Positions 52,517-62,877 of a DNA stretch of 64,000 nt are shown one piece after another. The position numbers and the translations under genes were made by a program. The stretch is from Tistrella mobilis (GTDB lineage Bacteria > Pseudomonadota > Alphaproteobacteria > Tistrellales > Tistrellaceae): NCBI RefSeq assembly GCF_041468085.1, contig NZ_CP121017.1, positions 847,501 to 911,500 of the forward strand, given 5' to 3'. The notes beneath the pieces are model-generated. The model made no database searches. It was not told the DNA's origin and saw only the letters and a list, made by a program, of their open reading frames with translations. How positions within the stretch are numbered: position 1 is the first letter of the stretch; each line of letters starts with the position of its first letter.

Positions 52517-53196
52517 GCCGCGAAAGCCTGAAGATCGGGCGGCAGATGGCCGGTCTTGACGTAAAGGCGGCAGCCGCCGTCGGTGCGGCGGGTGGCGACC
52601 CGCCCCGGCGGCCGGCGCAGCCAGCTGCCGGCAGGCAGAACCCCGTGGGCACCGTCGATCAGCGTGCCGGACACCACCAGGATCTCTTCGCCCCCCGGCC
52701 GCTTGCCGCCGGGCAGTTCGGCGCCGGGGGCGAGGTCGAGCATGGTGACCTGTTCAGGTCCGAAGTCGTGCAGCAGGCGCCGGGTCACCCCGACGGCGCC
52801 GGCGAGGGCGGTGCCGGCCACCGTGTCGACCGGCAGGGTCAGCTGCAACCGGTCGCCGGGCAGGAACTGGCGGAGCTTTACGAACAGAATGCACCCCTCG
52901 GGCGCCCGCGGCGCATGCGACGTGCCGGGCGGATTGCGCAGATAGGTGCCGGCCGGATAGTCGCCATGCTCGTCGCCGAACACGCCGCTCAACACCAGGA
53001 TCTCTTCGCCGCCGCCATGGACATGGGGCGAGAAACCGGCACCCGGATCATAGCGCACCAGGCTGGTCGCCCGGGCGACCTCGTTCCCCACCCTGTCGAG
53101 CATCAGGCGGTGCACGCCGGCCGCGGGAGAGGCGATCCAGTCCTGTGGGTCCGGACGGACCAGGGCAGGGGCCGCAAAGTCGGCGCGGATCAGCAT
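52513..53196 (-). CDS. Double cupin, ChrR-type, without anti-sigma N-domain
   Basis: A 227-residue protein with two cupin repeats. The first (~35-110) has HVHGGGEEILVLSGVFGDEH and HAPRAPEGC; the second (~130-220) has GEEILVVSGTLIDGAHGVLP. The pattern matches the ChrR cupin class. Unlike ChrR, it has no N-terminal zinc anti-sigma domain, so it is likely a free metal- or peroxide-binding cupin. The second repeat lacks the first metal His pair. Coupled to the GNAT gene downstream (ATGA overlap). Confidence 0.85.
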   Translation of the reverse strand: MLIRADFAAPALVRPDPQDWIASPAAGVHRLMLDRVGNEVARATSLVRYDPGAGFSPHVHGGGEEILVLSGVFGDEHGDYPAGTYLRNPPGTSHAPRAPEGCILFVKLRQFLPGDRLQLTLPVDTVAGTALAGAVGVTRRLLHDFGPEQVTMLDLAPGAELPGGKRPGGEEILVVSGTLIDGAHGVLPAGSWLRRPPGRVATRRTDGGCRLYVKTGHLPPDLQAFAA

Positions 53197-53413
53197 CGTT
53201 CGGATTTCCTCCCGTTGTCGTTGGACCGGTAGAAACAGGTCTTCGTGAAATGGGGATGAAGACTTCGCGAATCAAACGGCTGCGACCGGTTTTCGATGCG
53301 AGGTTATCGATTCGTTAATCAACCTGATTGTTCCATGCGGGGCGATGCCGGCCGGGGCGCTCTGCCGCCTCAGGCCCCGTATTTGCAACCGCCCCCGGGA
53401 GACAGCAGCAATT

Positions 53414-55099
53414 ATGTTCAGGCTTACCCAATCGATAGGCGCGAGGTTGATCCTCGCCTTCGCCACGCTCACCGCCGTGGTGATCGTGACCGGTATCGTC
53501 GGCCTTTTCCAGCTTGGCGCGCTCAACACGGCCGCGATGGATCTGAGCGACAACCGGGTTCCCAGCCTTCAGGTCATCTCGCGGCTGTCCGCCAGCTTTC
53601 AGGAGCACCGGGTCGCCGTGGCCGGCGCCGTGCTGGAAGGCACCGAGCAGAACCGCCGGCCGTTGCTGGCGCGCGTTGCCGCGGCGTCGCGCGCCGTGGA
53701 GGAGAGCTTCGCAGCCTATGGCGGGCTGATCTCCGACGAAGAGGACCGGCGCCTGTTCGAGCGTGCGCAGGCAGCCTGGATGCCCTACAGGCAGGGGAGC
53801 GACCGCCTGCTGGCCAGGCTGGCGGAAAACGATCTGCTGGGCGCCCAGCAGATCTATCGCGGCGAGACCCGCGATGCCCGGGTGACCCTGGGCCAGGCCC
53901 TGGACGCGCTGACCCGCCACAACACCGAGGGGGCGGATGCTTCCGGCCTGCGCGCCGACGGCGCCTATGCGACCGCCCATACCGTGCTGATCGTGGCCAT
54001 GGTGGCCGGTGTGCTGATCGCCATCGCGGCGACGCTGCTGATGATCCGCAGCGTATCGACGCCGGTGAAGCGAATGACGGTCGCGATGCGCCGCCTGGCG
54101 GATCGCGACACCGGGGTGGTGATCCCCGGCGCCGATCGCGGCGACGAGATCGGCGAGATGGCCAAGGCGGTTGAAACCTTCCGCGACGGCATGATCCGCG
54201 CCGACCGGCTGGCGGCGGAACAGGAAGAAGCCCGGGCCGCCCAGGAGGCGCAGCGGCACCGGCGCGAGGCGCTGACCCAGGGCTTCGTCGACCAGGTGGC
54301 CGGCATCGTGACCACGCTGTCGAGCGCCACCGAACAGGTCCGGGGCAGCGCCGACGAGCTGTCGCGCACGGCCGAGGACCAGAGCGGCCGCAGCACCACG
54401 GTGGCGGCCGCGGCCGAACAGGCGACCGCCAATGTTCAGACGGTTGCCACCGCGGCCGAGGAACTCGCCGCCTCGATCCGCGAGGTGGGTGCGCGCACGG
54501 CCGAGACCGCCGATGTCACCCGCCGCGCGGTGACCGAGGCGGAAGCGACCGATGCGACGGTGCAGGAATTGTCGGGCAGCGCCCAGAAGATCGGTGACGT
54601 GATCGAACTGATCCAGCAGATCGCGGCCCAGACCAATCTGCTGGCGCTGAATGCGACCATCGAGGCGGCCCGCGCCGGCGAGGCCGGCAAGGGCTTTGCG
54701 GTGGTGGCATCGGAGGTGAAGAACCTGGCGACCCAGACCGCCCGGGCGACCGAAGAGATCCAGGTGCAGATCAACGCCATGACCGGGGCCACGGGGCGCA
54801 CGGTGGAGGCGATCCGGTCGATTTCGGGCACGATCGGCAAGGTGGGGGCGCTGACCACCGCGGTCGCCTCGGCCGTGGAAGAACAGGTGGCGGCAACCGC
54901 CGAGATTGCGCGCAACACGCAGCAGGCATCTTCGGGGACATCCGAGGTGCTGCAGTCGATCACCGGCATCGCCGATGCCGCCGGCCATACCGGCCAGGCG
55001 GCGGAAGAGATGAATGCCGCCTCCGGCGCCCTGGCCGACCGGACCCGCGAGTTGAAGCGGGTGGTCGACAGCTATGTGGCCGAGATCGCCGCGATCTGA
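53414..55099 (+). CDS. Methyl-accepting chemotaxis protein 1 (4HB-HAMP-MCP)
   Basis: A 561-residue chemoreceptor. TM1 lies at ~10-30, the periplasmic four-helix-bundle sensor at ~32-188, TM2 at ~190-212 and HAMP at ~212-265 ([20 protein letters not shown]). The cytoplasmic signalling tip is [32 protein letters not shown], with methylation helices on both sides. No C-terminal CheR pentapeptide. It is the first of four tandem paralogues; bases 54086-54214 and 54677-54945 are identical to the matching parts of the second gene. The start at 53414 puts TM1 directly after the N-terminus. A hairpin terminator follows. Confidence 0.93.
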   Translation: MFRLTQSIGARLILAFATLTAVVIVTGIVGLFQLGALNTAAMDLSDNRVPSLQVISRLSASFQEHRVAVAGAVLEGTEQNRRPLLARVAAASRAVEESFAAYGGLISDEEDRRLFERAQAAWMPYRQGSDRLLARLAENDLLGAQQIYRGETRDARVTLGQALDALTRHNTEGADASGLRADGAYATAHTVLIVAMVAGVLIAIAATLLMIRSVSTPVKRMTVAMRRLADRDTGVVIPGADRGDEIGEMAKAVETFRDGMIRADRLAAEQEEARAAQEAQRHRREALTQGFVDQVAGIVTTLSSATEQVRGSADELSRTAEDQSGRSTTVAAAAEQATANVQTVATAAEELAASIREVGARTAETADVTRRAVTEAEATDATVQELSGSAQKIGDVIELIQQIAAQTNLLALNATIEAARAGEAGKGFAVVASEVKNLATQTARATEEIQVQINAMTGATGRTVEAIRSISGTIGKVGALTTAVASAVEEQVAATAEIARNTQQASSGTSEVLQSITGIADAAGHTGQAAEEMNAASGALADRTRELKRVVDSYVAEIAAI

Positions 55100-55121
55100 A
55101 CCACGCCATAGCCGGATAAAA

Positions 55122-55156
55122 AGCGCCGTCGCGAAGTCACTCGCGGCGGCGCTTTC
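55122..55156 (+). terminator. Terminator after chemoreceptor 1
   Basis: AGCGCCGTCGCGA (55122-55134) pairs with TCGCGGCGGCGCT (55141-55153), 13 bp with one G-T, loop AGTCAC, then TT. An A run precedes it, so it may work in both directions. The next 200 bases are AT-rich. Confidence 0.7.
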
Positions 55157-55356
55157 CATTCTGGCGAAGGTCGTGAGCAGATGGAGATTTTTAGCGGGGA
55201 TATTCTTTTACCAGAAACATCATCGGATCCCATAAGACGAGCATGTCAACACACTGTTCATGCAAATTGCAGCATGTTTTAGCGAATTATTAATTTCCTC
55301 AAACGCTTATTGGCATTTCCATGTTGGATCAACAATCCGCGTCAGGAAGACAGTCA

Positions 55357-57042
55357 ATGTCAGCTTCACAATTATCAATCGGAGCCAGACTGATCGTGGC
55401 CTTCACCCTGTTGACGATGGTGGTGATCGTCAGCGGCGTGTTCGGCCTGCTGCAGCTTTCGGCGATGAACGACCGGACGGCAGAGCTTCGCCAGGAACAT
55501 GTGCCGAGCCTGATGGTGCTGGGCGAGATCAATGACGAGGTGCTGCAGCACCGGATCATGGCGGCCAACCTGATCCTGGCGAACGACCCGGCGAAGACCA
55601 CCGGCTATCGCGAGCAGCTGGACCGGCTGACGGCAGCCGTCGGGACGGCCATCGGAAACTATGAGCCGCTGGTGTCGGGAGAGGCGGATCGGCGTAGCTT
55701 CGAGGGGCTGAAGGTTGCCTGGACGGGCTATCAGGGCGTCACGGCCCGGCTGATCGCCGCGGTCTCCGCCGGCGACCGGCTGACCGCATGGCGGCTGTTC
55801 GAGGAGGATGCCCGAGGCGCGCGCGAAGTGCTGACCCGGAGGATGGGGGAGCTGCGACAGACAACCATCGACGACGCCGAGGCGGCCGGGCGGGCGAGTA
55901 TCGCCACCTATGCCACCGCCAGAACGCTGGTGATCGCGGCCATCATCATCGGTGCGCTGATCGCCATCGCGGCGACGCTGCTGATGATCCGCAGCGTGTC
56001 GACGCCGGTGAAGCAGATGACTGCGGCCATGCGCCGCCTGGCGGATCGCGACACCGGGGTGGTGATCCCCGGCGCCGATCGCGGCGACGAGATCGGCGAG
56101 ATGGCCAAGGCGGTTGAAACCTTCCGCGACGGCATGATCCGCGCCGACCGGCTGGCGACGGAACAGGAAGAAGCCCGGGCCGCCCAGGACGCCCAGCGGC
56201 GCCGGCGCGAGGAACTGACCCGGGGCTTCGTCGACCAGGTGGCCGGCATCGTGACCACGCTGTCGAGCGCTACCGAACAGGTCCGGGGCAGCGCCGACGA
56301 GCTGTCGCGCACGGCCGAGGACCAGAGCGGCCGCAGCACCACGGTGGCGGCCGCGGCCGAACAGGCGACCGCCAATGTTCAGACGGTTGCGACCGCATCG
56401 GAAGAGCTGGCGGCGTCGATCCGCGAGGTGGGCGCGCGTACGGCCGAGACCGCCGATGTCACCCGCAGCGCGGTGACCGAAGCGGAAGCGACCGATGCGA
56501 CGGTGCAGGAGCTGTCGACCAATGCCCAGAAGATCGGCGATGTGGTGCTGCTGATCCAGCAGATCGCGGCCCAGACCAATCTGCTGGCGCTGAACGCGAC
56601 CATCGAGGCCGCGCGTGCAGGCGAGGCCGGCAAGGGCTTTGCGGTGGTGGCATCGGAGGTGAAGAACCTGGCGACCCAGACCGCCCGGGCGACCGAAGAG
56701 ATCCAGGTGCAGATCAACGCCATGACCGGGGCCACGGGGCGCACGGTGGAGGCGATCCGGTCGATTTCGGGCACGATCGGCAAGGTGGGGGCGCTGACCA
56801 CCGCGGTCGCCTCGGCCGTGGAAGAACAGGTGGCGGCAACCGCCGAGATTGCGCGCAACACGCAGCAGGCATCTTCGGGGACATCCGAAGTGCTGCACTC
56901 GATCACCGGCATCGCCGATGCCGCCGGCCGGACCGGCCAGGCGGCGGAAGAGATGAATGCTGCCTCGGGCGCGTTGGCGGAGCGCACCCGCGAGTTGAAG
57001 CGGGTGGTGGACCAGTATGTGGCAGAGATTGCCCAGGTATGA
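55357..57042 (+). CDS. Methyl-accepting chemotaxis protein 2 (4HB-HAMP-MCP)
   Basis: A 561-residue paralogue of the receptor upstream. I start at 55357 ([22 protein letters not shown] site) and not the ATG at 55321, which would add a 12-residue polar leader. The sensor domain (~30-185) differs strongly from receptor 1, while HAMP ([20 protein letters not shown]) and the signalling domain are almost the same at the DNA level. The tip is [20 protein letters not shown]. No CheR pentapeptide. It is preceded by an AT-rich gap where its own promoter probably lies. Confidence 0.93.
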   Translation: MSASQLSIGARLIVAFTLLTMVVIVSGVFGLLQLSAMNDRTAELRQEHVPSLMVLGEINDEVLQHRIMAANLILANDPAKTTGYREQLDRLTAAVGTAIGNYEPLVSGEADRRSFEGLKVAWTGYQGVTARLIAAVSAGDRLTAWRLFEEDARGAREVLTRRMGELRQTTIDDAEAAGRASIATYATARTLVIAAIIIGALIAIAATLLMIRSVSTPVKQMTAAMRRLADRDTGVVIPGADRGDEIGEMAKAVETFRDGMIRADRLATEQEEARAAQDAQRRRREELTRGFVDQVAGIVTTLSSATEQVRGSADELSRTAEDQSGRSTTVAAAAEQATANVQTVATASEELAASIREVGARTAETADVTRSAVTEAEATDATVQELSTNAQKIGDVVLLIQQIAAQTNLLALNATIEAARAGEAGKGFAVVASEVKNLATQTARATEEIQVQINAMTGATGRTVEAIRSISGTIGKVGALTTAVASAVEEQVAATAEIARNTQQASSGTSEVLHSITGIADAAGRTGQAAEEMNAASGALAERTRELKRVVDQYVAEIAQV

Positions 57043-57077
57043 TCTGTCGGCGATAAATCCTTCAGAAATCAATGGAG

Positions 57078-57107
57078 ATGCCGCTGTGATGTCTGTCGCA
57101 GCGGCAT
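57078..57107 (+). terminator. Hairpin after chemoreceptor 2
   Basis: ATGCCGCTG (57078-57086) pairs with CAGCGGCAT (57099-57107). No T tract follows at once. The rest of the gap to 57307 is very AT-rich (TTGTATTTTGGAATAAAC and similar), in contrast with the genes around it. Confidence 0.5.
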
Positions 57108-57307
57108 TGAGTCTGATATGTTCATGAATATTGATGCAATACGCATTCGTTTGAATTGCCGTTCGGCAAAATCGTCTGATGAATTTTGTATTTTGGAATA
57201 AACTTTCCCATATTTATTATCACTTCATTAACATGGATGCTGCATAAATATTTCACGACCCCGCTTCGTTGCCGCAAGTTGCAACTCGTTTTCCGAGATC
57301 GTTCGCG

Positions 57308-58993
57308 ATGTCAATGTCGTCTGTTTCGATCGGCAAAAAGCTGATCATCGCCTTTGCCACCCTGACCACCGTTATTCTGCTGACCGGCGTGTTCGGCTTC
57401 TCGCAGCTGGCGACGCTGGAAGATGCGTCCTATGAACTGCGCGACAACCGCATCCCCAGCCTTAAGATCATTGCCGAGGCGAGCAATGTGATACAGAACC
57501 ACCGGATTGCGGTGAGCCGGCTGGTGGTTGATGATGACCCGGCAAATCGTCCGGCCCATCTGGAGCAGATACGGCATCAGGTCGATGCTTTTGCGGCCGC
57601 GGCCAAAGCCTATGACCCGCTGATCGCCGATGATGCCGAGGCCCGGATGGTGAAGCAGGTCGGCGCGGCCCGGGTGCGCTATCTGGACGCAACAGAGAGG
57701 CTGATCGCCGCCGTACAGGCGGGCAATGCGGCGCAGGTGAAAGCGCTGTATCTGGGCGAGAGCGGGGCTGCGCGCGAGGTGGTGGTGGCGGAGCTGGACA
57801 AGCTGCGCCAGATGAATATCGACAGTGCGGCCACGGCCGGTACCCGCTCGCGGGCAGCCTATGAGAGCGCGATCACCGTGCTGGGGATTGCGATGGTGGT
57901 CGGGCTGGTGATCGCGGTTGCGGCGACCCTTGTGATGACCCGCAGCGTGTCGACGCCGGTGCGGAAGATGACCGAGGCGATGCGGCGGCTGGCCGAGCGG
58001 GACACCGGCGTCGAGATTCCGGGTGCCGATCGTGGTGACGAGATCGGGGCCATGGCCAAGGCGGTTGAAACCTTCCGCGACGGCATGATCCGCGCCGACC
58101 GGATGGCGGCTGAGCAGGAGCGGGCCCGCGCCGATGGAGAGGCGCGGCGCCGGCGACGCGAGGAACTGACCGAGGGCTTCGTGTCGCGGATCGCCACCAT
58201 CGTCACCACGCTGTCGGGGGCATCGGAACAGGTACGCAGCAATGCCGACGGGCTGGCGCGCACGGCCGACGATCAGTCGGCGCGCAGCACCACCGTCGCC
58301 GCCGCTGCGGAAGAGGCGAGCGCCAATGTCCAGACCGTGGCCACGGCATCCGAGGAACTGGCCGCCTCGATCCGCGAGGTGGGGGCGCGCACCGCAGAGA
58401 CCGCCGATGTGACCCGAGCGGCCGTGCGCCAGGCCGAGGCGACCGACGGCACGGTGCATGAACTGGCAGGCAATGCCCGCAAGATCGGCGACGTGATCGA
58501 GTTGATCCAGCAGATCGCGGCCCAGACCAATCTGCTGGCACTGAATGCGACCATCGAGGCCGCGCGTGCAGGCGAGGCCGGCAAGGGCTTTGCGGTGGTG
58601 GCATCGGAGGTGAAGAACCTGGCGACCCAGACCGCCCGGGCGACTGAGGAAATCCAGGCCCAGATCAACGCCATGACCGGAGCGACCGGCCGTACGGTCG
58701 ACGCCATCCGCGAGATTTCGGGCACCATCACCCGGGTGGGCGCGCTGACCACGGCGGTGGCATCCGCCGTTGAACAGCAGGTGGCGGCGACCGCCGAAAT
58801 CGCCCGCAACACCCAGCAGGCGTCGTCCGGCACGTCGGAGGTGCTGGAATCGATCGCCGGCATCGCCTCTGCCGCAGGGCTGACCGGCCGGTCGGCCGAG
58901 GAGATGAGCGCGGCATCACGCGCGCTGGCGGGCAAGACCCGGGAGCTGAAAGAGGTGGTTGACCGTTATGTCGACGAGGTGGCCAAGGTCTGA
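57308..58993 (+). CDS. Methyl-accepting chemotaxis protein 3 (4HB-HAMP-MCP)
   Basis: A 561-residue paralogue. TM1 is [20 protein letters not shown], the four-helix sensor occupies ~30-190 and TM2 is at ~190-212 ([20 protein letters not shown]). HAMP ([20 protein letters not shown]) and signalling tip ([20 protein letters not shown]) follow. It shares shorter identical DNA blocks with receptor 2 around the tip. Start ATG at 57308, with another in-frame ATG two codons on. No CheR pentapeptide. Confidence 0.92.
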   Translation: MSMSSVSIGKKLIIAFATLTTVILLTGVFGFSQLATLEDASYELRDNRIPSLKIIAEASNVIQNHRIAVSRLVVDDDPANRPAHLEQIRHQVDAFAAAAKAYDPLIADDAEARMVKQVGAARVRYLDATERLIAAVQAGNAAQVKALYLGESGAAREVVVAELDKLRQMNIDSAATAGTRSRAAYESAITVLGIAMVVGLVIAVAATLVMTRSVSTPVRKMTEAMRRLAERDTGVEIPGADRGDEIGAMAKAVETFRDGMIRADRMAAEQERARADGEARRRRREELTEGFVSRIATIVTTLSGASEQVRSNADGLARTADDQSARSTTVAAAAEEASANVQTVATASEELAASIREVGARTAETADVTRAAVRQAEATDGTVHELAGNARKIGDVIELIQQIAAQTNLLALNATIEAARAGEAGKGFAVVASEVKNLATQTARATEEIQAQINAMTGATGRTVDAIREISGTITRVGALTTAVASAVEQQVAATAEIARNTQQASSGTSEVLESIAGIASAAGLTGRSAEEMSAASRALAGKTRELKEVVDRYVDEVAKV

Positions 58994-59059
58994 GGCGCAC
59001 CCTGCCGACACCTCGTTTCGCCTGTAAGACGTAGAATACAATACTAATGATTGTGTGTT

Positions 59060-59094
59060 CGGCGGGTCCTGGCGCAAGGCCCGCCGTTCCCGTT
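59060..59094 (+). terminator. Candidate terminator after chemoreceptor 3
   Basis: CGGCGGG (59060-59066) pairs with CCCGCCG (59080-59086), followed by TTCCCGTTT. Confidence 0.5.
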
Positions 59095-59235
59095 TGGCCT
59101 TCTCCCTCATGAGCTTACCGGATCCGGTCATTTATGCGGATTTGACCTGTTGAATCATGCCGGAGGATGCGTCATTTTTTTGGAGTGCCTGCCCGCACAC
59201 GCATCGCAGATATTTTCCCAATCAGGCGGGTCTTT

Positions 59236-60912
59236 ATGAACACATCGAGATGGACGATCGGCGCCAGGCTGATCGTCGCATTCGCGGCATTGACGCTGGT
59301 CATTGCCGCAACGAGCGTGTCGGGCATCTCTCAGCTTTCGATCCTGCACGAGGCCACCGATGACCTCAGGGATAATCGTGTGCCAAGCATCAAGCTGCTG
59401 GCCGGGATCGAGACTGCCGTATCCGAGCACCGGATCCATGTCTCGGGGGCGGTCATCGCCACCGATGATGCGACGCGGCAGGCAAGACTGCGCGCGGTGG
59501 CACAGGCGACATCGCGGGTCGGCGAATTGCTGGCCGCCTATGAGCCGCTGATCTCTGATGCCGGGGAGCGCCGCCATGTTGAGGCGACCCGAACGGCCTG
59601 GTCGGCATATCTGTCGCGCAACGAACCGTTGCTGGCGGCGCTGGCCGCCGGGCGCGAAGACGATGCGCGGCGGCTGTTTACGGCTGCCAGCCGACAGGCC
59701 CTGATCGCCGAACTGGACGGCCTGATGGCGTACAATACGGCCGCAGCCGTGGCATCCGGCGAACGCACGCAGCGGGCCCACGAGACCGGGATGACGGTGA
59801 TGAGCGCTGCGATGGCCGTGGGCCTGACCGTCGCGCTGGCGGCGACGCTGCTGATGATGCGCAGCGTGTCCCGGCCCATCCGGCGGATGACCGAGGCCAT
59901 GACCCGGCTGGCGGCGCGCGAGACCGGCGTGGTGATCCCCGGCGCCGATCGCGGCGACGAGATCGGTGCCATGGCGAAATCGGTGGAGACCTTCCGCGCC
60001 GGGCTGATCGAGGCCGACCGGCTGGCGGCCGAGCAGGCGCGGAGCCGTGCCGGGGAAGAGGCCCGGCGGCAGCAGCGCGAGGATCTGACCCAGAGATTCG
60101 TCAACCAGGTCGCCGGCATCGTGTCGACGCTGTCGGGGGCGGCCGAACAGGTGCGCGGCAGCGCCGATGCCCTGTCGCGCACGGCAGAGGCCCAGAGCGG
60201 GCGCAGCACGGCGGTGGCGGCCGCGGCCGAACAGGCGACCGCCAATGTCCAGACGGTGGCGACGGCGGCGGAAGAACTGTCGGCATCGGTGCGCGAGGTG
60301 GGCGCACGCACGGCCGAGACCGCGGATGTGAGCCGCGCCGCCGTGGACGAGGCCGGCACCACCGACGGCACGGTTCAGGACCTGGCGGCGAACGCCCAGA
60401 AGATCGGCGACGTGATCGAGCTGATCCAGCAGATCGCCGCCCAGACCAATCTTCTGGCGCTGAACGCCACCATCGAGGCCGCACGTGCGGGGGAGGCCGG
60501 CAAGGGCTTCGCCGTGGTGGCGGCCGAGGTGAAGAACCTGGCCAACCAGACCGCGCGGGCGACCGGGGAGATCCAGGTCCAGATCGATGCGGCGACCGGG
60601 GCCACCGGGCGGACGGTCGATGCCATCCGGTCGATTTCCGGCACGATCGGCAAGGTGGGGGCGCTGACCACCGCCGTGGCCTCGGCTGTGGAGGAACAGG
60701 TATCGGCGACCGCGGAAATCGCCCGCAACACCCAGCAGGCATCGGCCGGCACGTCGGAGGTGCTGCGCGCCATCGCCGGCATCGCCGATGCCGCCGGCCA
60801 GACCGGCCATGCGGCGGCGGAGATGAACACCGCCGCCGGTGAGCTGGCCATCCAGACCCGTGCCCTGAAACAGGTGGTGGACGATTATGTGGAGGCCGTC
60901 ACCCGGGTGTGA
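59236..60912 (+). CDS. Methyl-accepting chemotaxis protein 4 (4HB-HAMP-MCP)
   Basis: A 558-residue paralogue, the most divergent at DNA level of the four. TM1 is [20 protein letters not shown], the sensor is at ~30-185 and TM2 at ~185-208 ([20 protein letters not shown]). HAMP is [20 protein letters not shown], and the tip is [20 protein letters not shown]. In the methylation region it has [20 protein letters not shown] where the others have [18 protein letters not shown]. Start at 59236; the open frame upstream lacks a ribosome site. No CheR pentapeptide. Confidence 0.92.
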   Translation: MNTSRWTIGARLIVAFAALTLVIAATSVSGISQLSILHEATDDLRDNRVPSIKLLAGIETAVSEHRIHVSGAVIATDDATRQARLRAVAQATSRVGELLAAYEPLISDAGERRHVEATRTAWSAYLSRNEPLLAALAAGREDDARRLFTAASRQALIAELDGLMAYNTAAAVASGERTQRAHETGMTVMSAAMAVGLTVALAATLLMMRSVSRPIRRMTEAMTRLAARETGVVIPGADRGDEIGAMAKSVETFRAGLIEADRLAAEQARSRAGEEARRQQREDLTQRFVNQVAGIVSTLSGAAEQVRGSADALSRTAEAQSGRSTAVAAAAEQATANVQTVATAAEELSASVREVGARTAETADVSRAAVDEAGTTDGTVQDLAANAQKIGDVIELIQQIAAQTNLLALNATIEAARAGEAGKGFAVVAAEVKNLANQTARATGEIQVQIDAATGATGRTVDAIRSISGTIGKVGALTTAVASAVEEQVSATAEIARNTQQASAGTSEVLRAIAGIADAAGQTGHAAAEMNTAAGELAIQTRALKQVVDDYVEAVTRV

Positions 60913-60941
60913 CGCTTTCCGTGCACGGACGGCCGGGCTGG

Positions 60942-61589
60942 TCAGTCCGCCATGTCGCCACGATCCCAGCGCTGAAAGTTGTAGCCGTCGGTGATCAGGA
61001 TATGGGCGAAGCGGCGGCAGACCAGGGTGAAATCCTGGTCGAGCGGCCTGGTTTCATAGGTGTAGTCGGGCGGGGGTGGTGGCAGGTCGCTGCTGTCGGC
61101 CCCGGGGAAGGAGGCGACCAGGGCGTAGCGATCGCCCTGCTCGCCGACCAGTTCGGTGAGGATGTTGCCGGCCAGCAGCGTGGTTTCGGTATGGCGCTCG
61201 ATCAGCCCTGCCGACCAGGCACTGGCCGTGCCGTCCGGGTTCAGAAGCGGCTGTATGAACAGGATGCGGGCGATGAGCATGAAGTCGATCGCAGCCCGCC
61301 CCGCCATCAGGGTGAAGGCCCAGGGCGTGCCTGCCGACGGGGTGCCCGGATAGGGGTAGAGCACCGCCGTCTGCGGCACGCCATTGGTGCCGGGTTCATC
61401 CTTCACCAGGGCCGCGGGCGCATCGGGATTGCCGAAGGCGACCCGATCGGGCAGCAGCGGATAGACCGCGTTCATCCAGGCGTCGTAATTGTCGCCGGCA
61501 TGGCTGTAGATGTAGCCGCCCGGGAATTTGGGATGCTGGCGATATTCCTGATTATAGCCGCCTTCCGGCACCTTCATCGGATCGAGCAT
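60942..61589 (-). CDS. Conserved-looking protein of unknown function
   Basis: A 215-residue protein that I do not recognise. The start at 61589 has an excellent GGGGGAAGG ribosome site. It is soluble, rich in Pro, Tyr and Asp, with LDPMKVPEGGYNQEYRQHPK at the start, GTPSAGTPWAFTLMAGRAAI in the middle and DGYNFQRWDRGDMAD at the end. A Pro-rich run PPPPPDYTYE precedes the last strand block. No signal peptide or membrane segment if the 61589 start is right. It lies downstream of the dehydrogenase-like gene on the same strand (79 bases), so the two may be linked in function. Confidence 0.6.
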   Translation of the reverse strand: MLDPMKVPEGGYNQEYRQHPKFPGGYIYSHAGDNYDAWMNAVYPLLPDRVAFGNPDAPAALVKDEPGTNGVPQTAVLYPYPGTPSAGTPWAFTLMAGRAAIDFMLIARILFIQPLLNPDGTASAWSAGLIERHTETTLLAGNILTELVGEQGDRYALVASFPGADSSDLPPPPPDYTYETRPLDQDFTLVCRRFAHILITDGYNFQRWDRGDMAD

Positions 61590-61668
61590 GGACCTTCCCC
61601 CCATCTGAACCAAGGTGACCAGGATGGCACTGGCCAGGAAATCCATCAATAGTGGATGATGATGGGTT

Positions 61669-62748
61669 TCACATGATTTTATGGTTGTGGGTGGTGGTGG
61701 CGATCGCACCGGCCGGACGGAGCAGCCGCGGCGCCTGACCCAGCCGTGCGATCACCGCATCGGCGAAGTCGCGGGTGCCGGCGCGCAGGCGGGAGGTGCC
61801 GGGGGTGAGGATATCGGCCGTGTGAATGCCGGCTTCGATGGTTGCGCGCCAGGCATCATGAACGCGATCGGCGACCTCGTGCTGGCCGATATGGTGCAGC
61901 ATCATCACGCCCGCGAGCAGCATGGCCGACGGGTTGGCCAGGTTGCGCCCGGCAAGGTGCGGGGCCGTGCCGTGGACGGTATCGAACATCGCGCAGTCGG
62001 GGCCGAGTGAAGCCGAGGGGGCAAACCCCACCCCACCGGCGAGATGTGCGGCCAGGGTGGCGACCAGATCCCCGTGCCGCGCCGGCACGACCACCACCCC
62101 GAAGGCATTGGGGCGATCCGCCAGCCGGGCCAGACCGGTTTCGAAGCGCTGGCGGCCGGCGGGGATGTCGGGATAGCCGGCGGCAACGGCATCGAACAGC
62201 TCTGCCGTCAGCCCCCCCTGATGGTCCAGAAAGGCATCGAGCCGGCGAAGCCCCTGAACGCGGGCAACGGCGAAGGCATGGTGCAGAAGGCGTTCGGCAC
62301 GTCTGTGCCGGGCATCGCCCTGCGCCATGCCGGGCAGATCATGGATGATCATCAGATCCAGCGCCGGATGGCGGCTGGCGATGGCGGGGGCCATGGCGCG
62401 GCAGGGGCGGGTGGTGGCGAAGAGGTCGAAACCGCGCCGAAGCGCCTGCACCGGGCAGGCCATGCCGGCCGGCGGCGCGGCGACCGGCGCGCGGTAGAGC
62501 ACGCCGGTGCGGCGCAGGCTATGTTGTGCGGCCGCGGCGAGGACCGCATCTTCATCGTCGCAATGCCGGGCGTGGCTGCCCGCATCGATCGGCTCGACCG
62601 CGATACGGGCGCCGGCGGCCAGCAGGATGCGGAGGCTCGCCTGCATGATCTCGGGACCGATGCCGTCGCCGAAGACGATGCTGATCGGCCGGCTCGCCCG
62701 GCCCTGCCGGGGGTCGGCCTGGGGTCGATGGGGGATCTGCTCGGTCAT
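61669..62748 (-). CDS. Isocitrate/isopropylmalate-dehydrogenase-like protein lacking key residues
   Basis: A 359-residue protein of the IDH/IMDH fold. The N-terminal ISIVFGDGIGPEIMQASLRI and the C-terminal FDTVHGTAPHLAGRNLANPS match the family's substrate and NAD-binding parts well. Yet the middle is eroded. The catalytic lysine stretch (HKAN-type) reads LDAFLDHQGGLTAELF with no Lys. The metal-binding GDILSD-type motif reads GDLVATL and has lost the second Asp. The NTEG motif reads HDLPGM. It is either an enzyme with a new chemistry or a non-catalytic relative. Divergent from a LysR regulator at 62878. Confidence 0.78.
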   Translation of the reverse strand: MTEQIPHRPQADPRQGRASRPISIVFGDGIGPEIMQASLRILLAAGARIAVEPIDAGSHARHCDDEDAVLAAAAQHSLRRTGVLYRAPVAAPPAGMACPVQALRRGFDLFATTRPCRAMAPAIASRHPALDLMIIHDLPGMAQGDARHRRAERLLHHAFAVARVQGLRRLDAFLDHQGGLTAELFDAVAAGYPDIPAGRQRFETGLARLADRPNAFGVVVVPARHGDLVATLAAHLAGGVGFAPSASLGPDCAMFDTVHGTAPHLAGRNLANPSAMLLAGVMMLHHIGQHEVADRVHDAWRATIEAGIHTADILTPGTSRLRAGTRDFADAVIARLGQAPRLLRPAGAIATTTHNHKIM

Positions 62749-62877
62749 GGGGCGCCTCCGCTCCGCTCAGGCGTCGCCGGCCGTGATGATGCCGGCTTGA
62801 ACCCATGCTGTCCTGCACCATGTCTTTTGTGAAATTGATAGTCTGCTGCCTCTCTATTGAGATGGTAAATATTGGGA

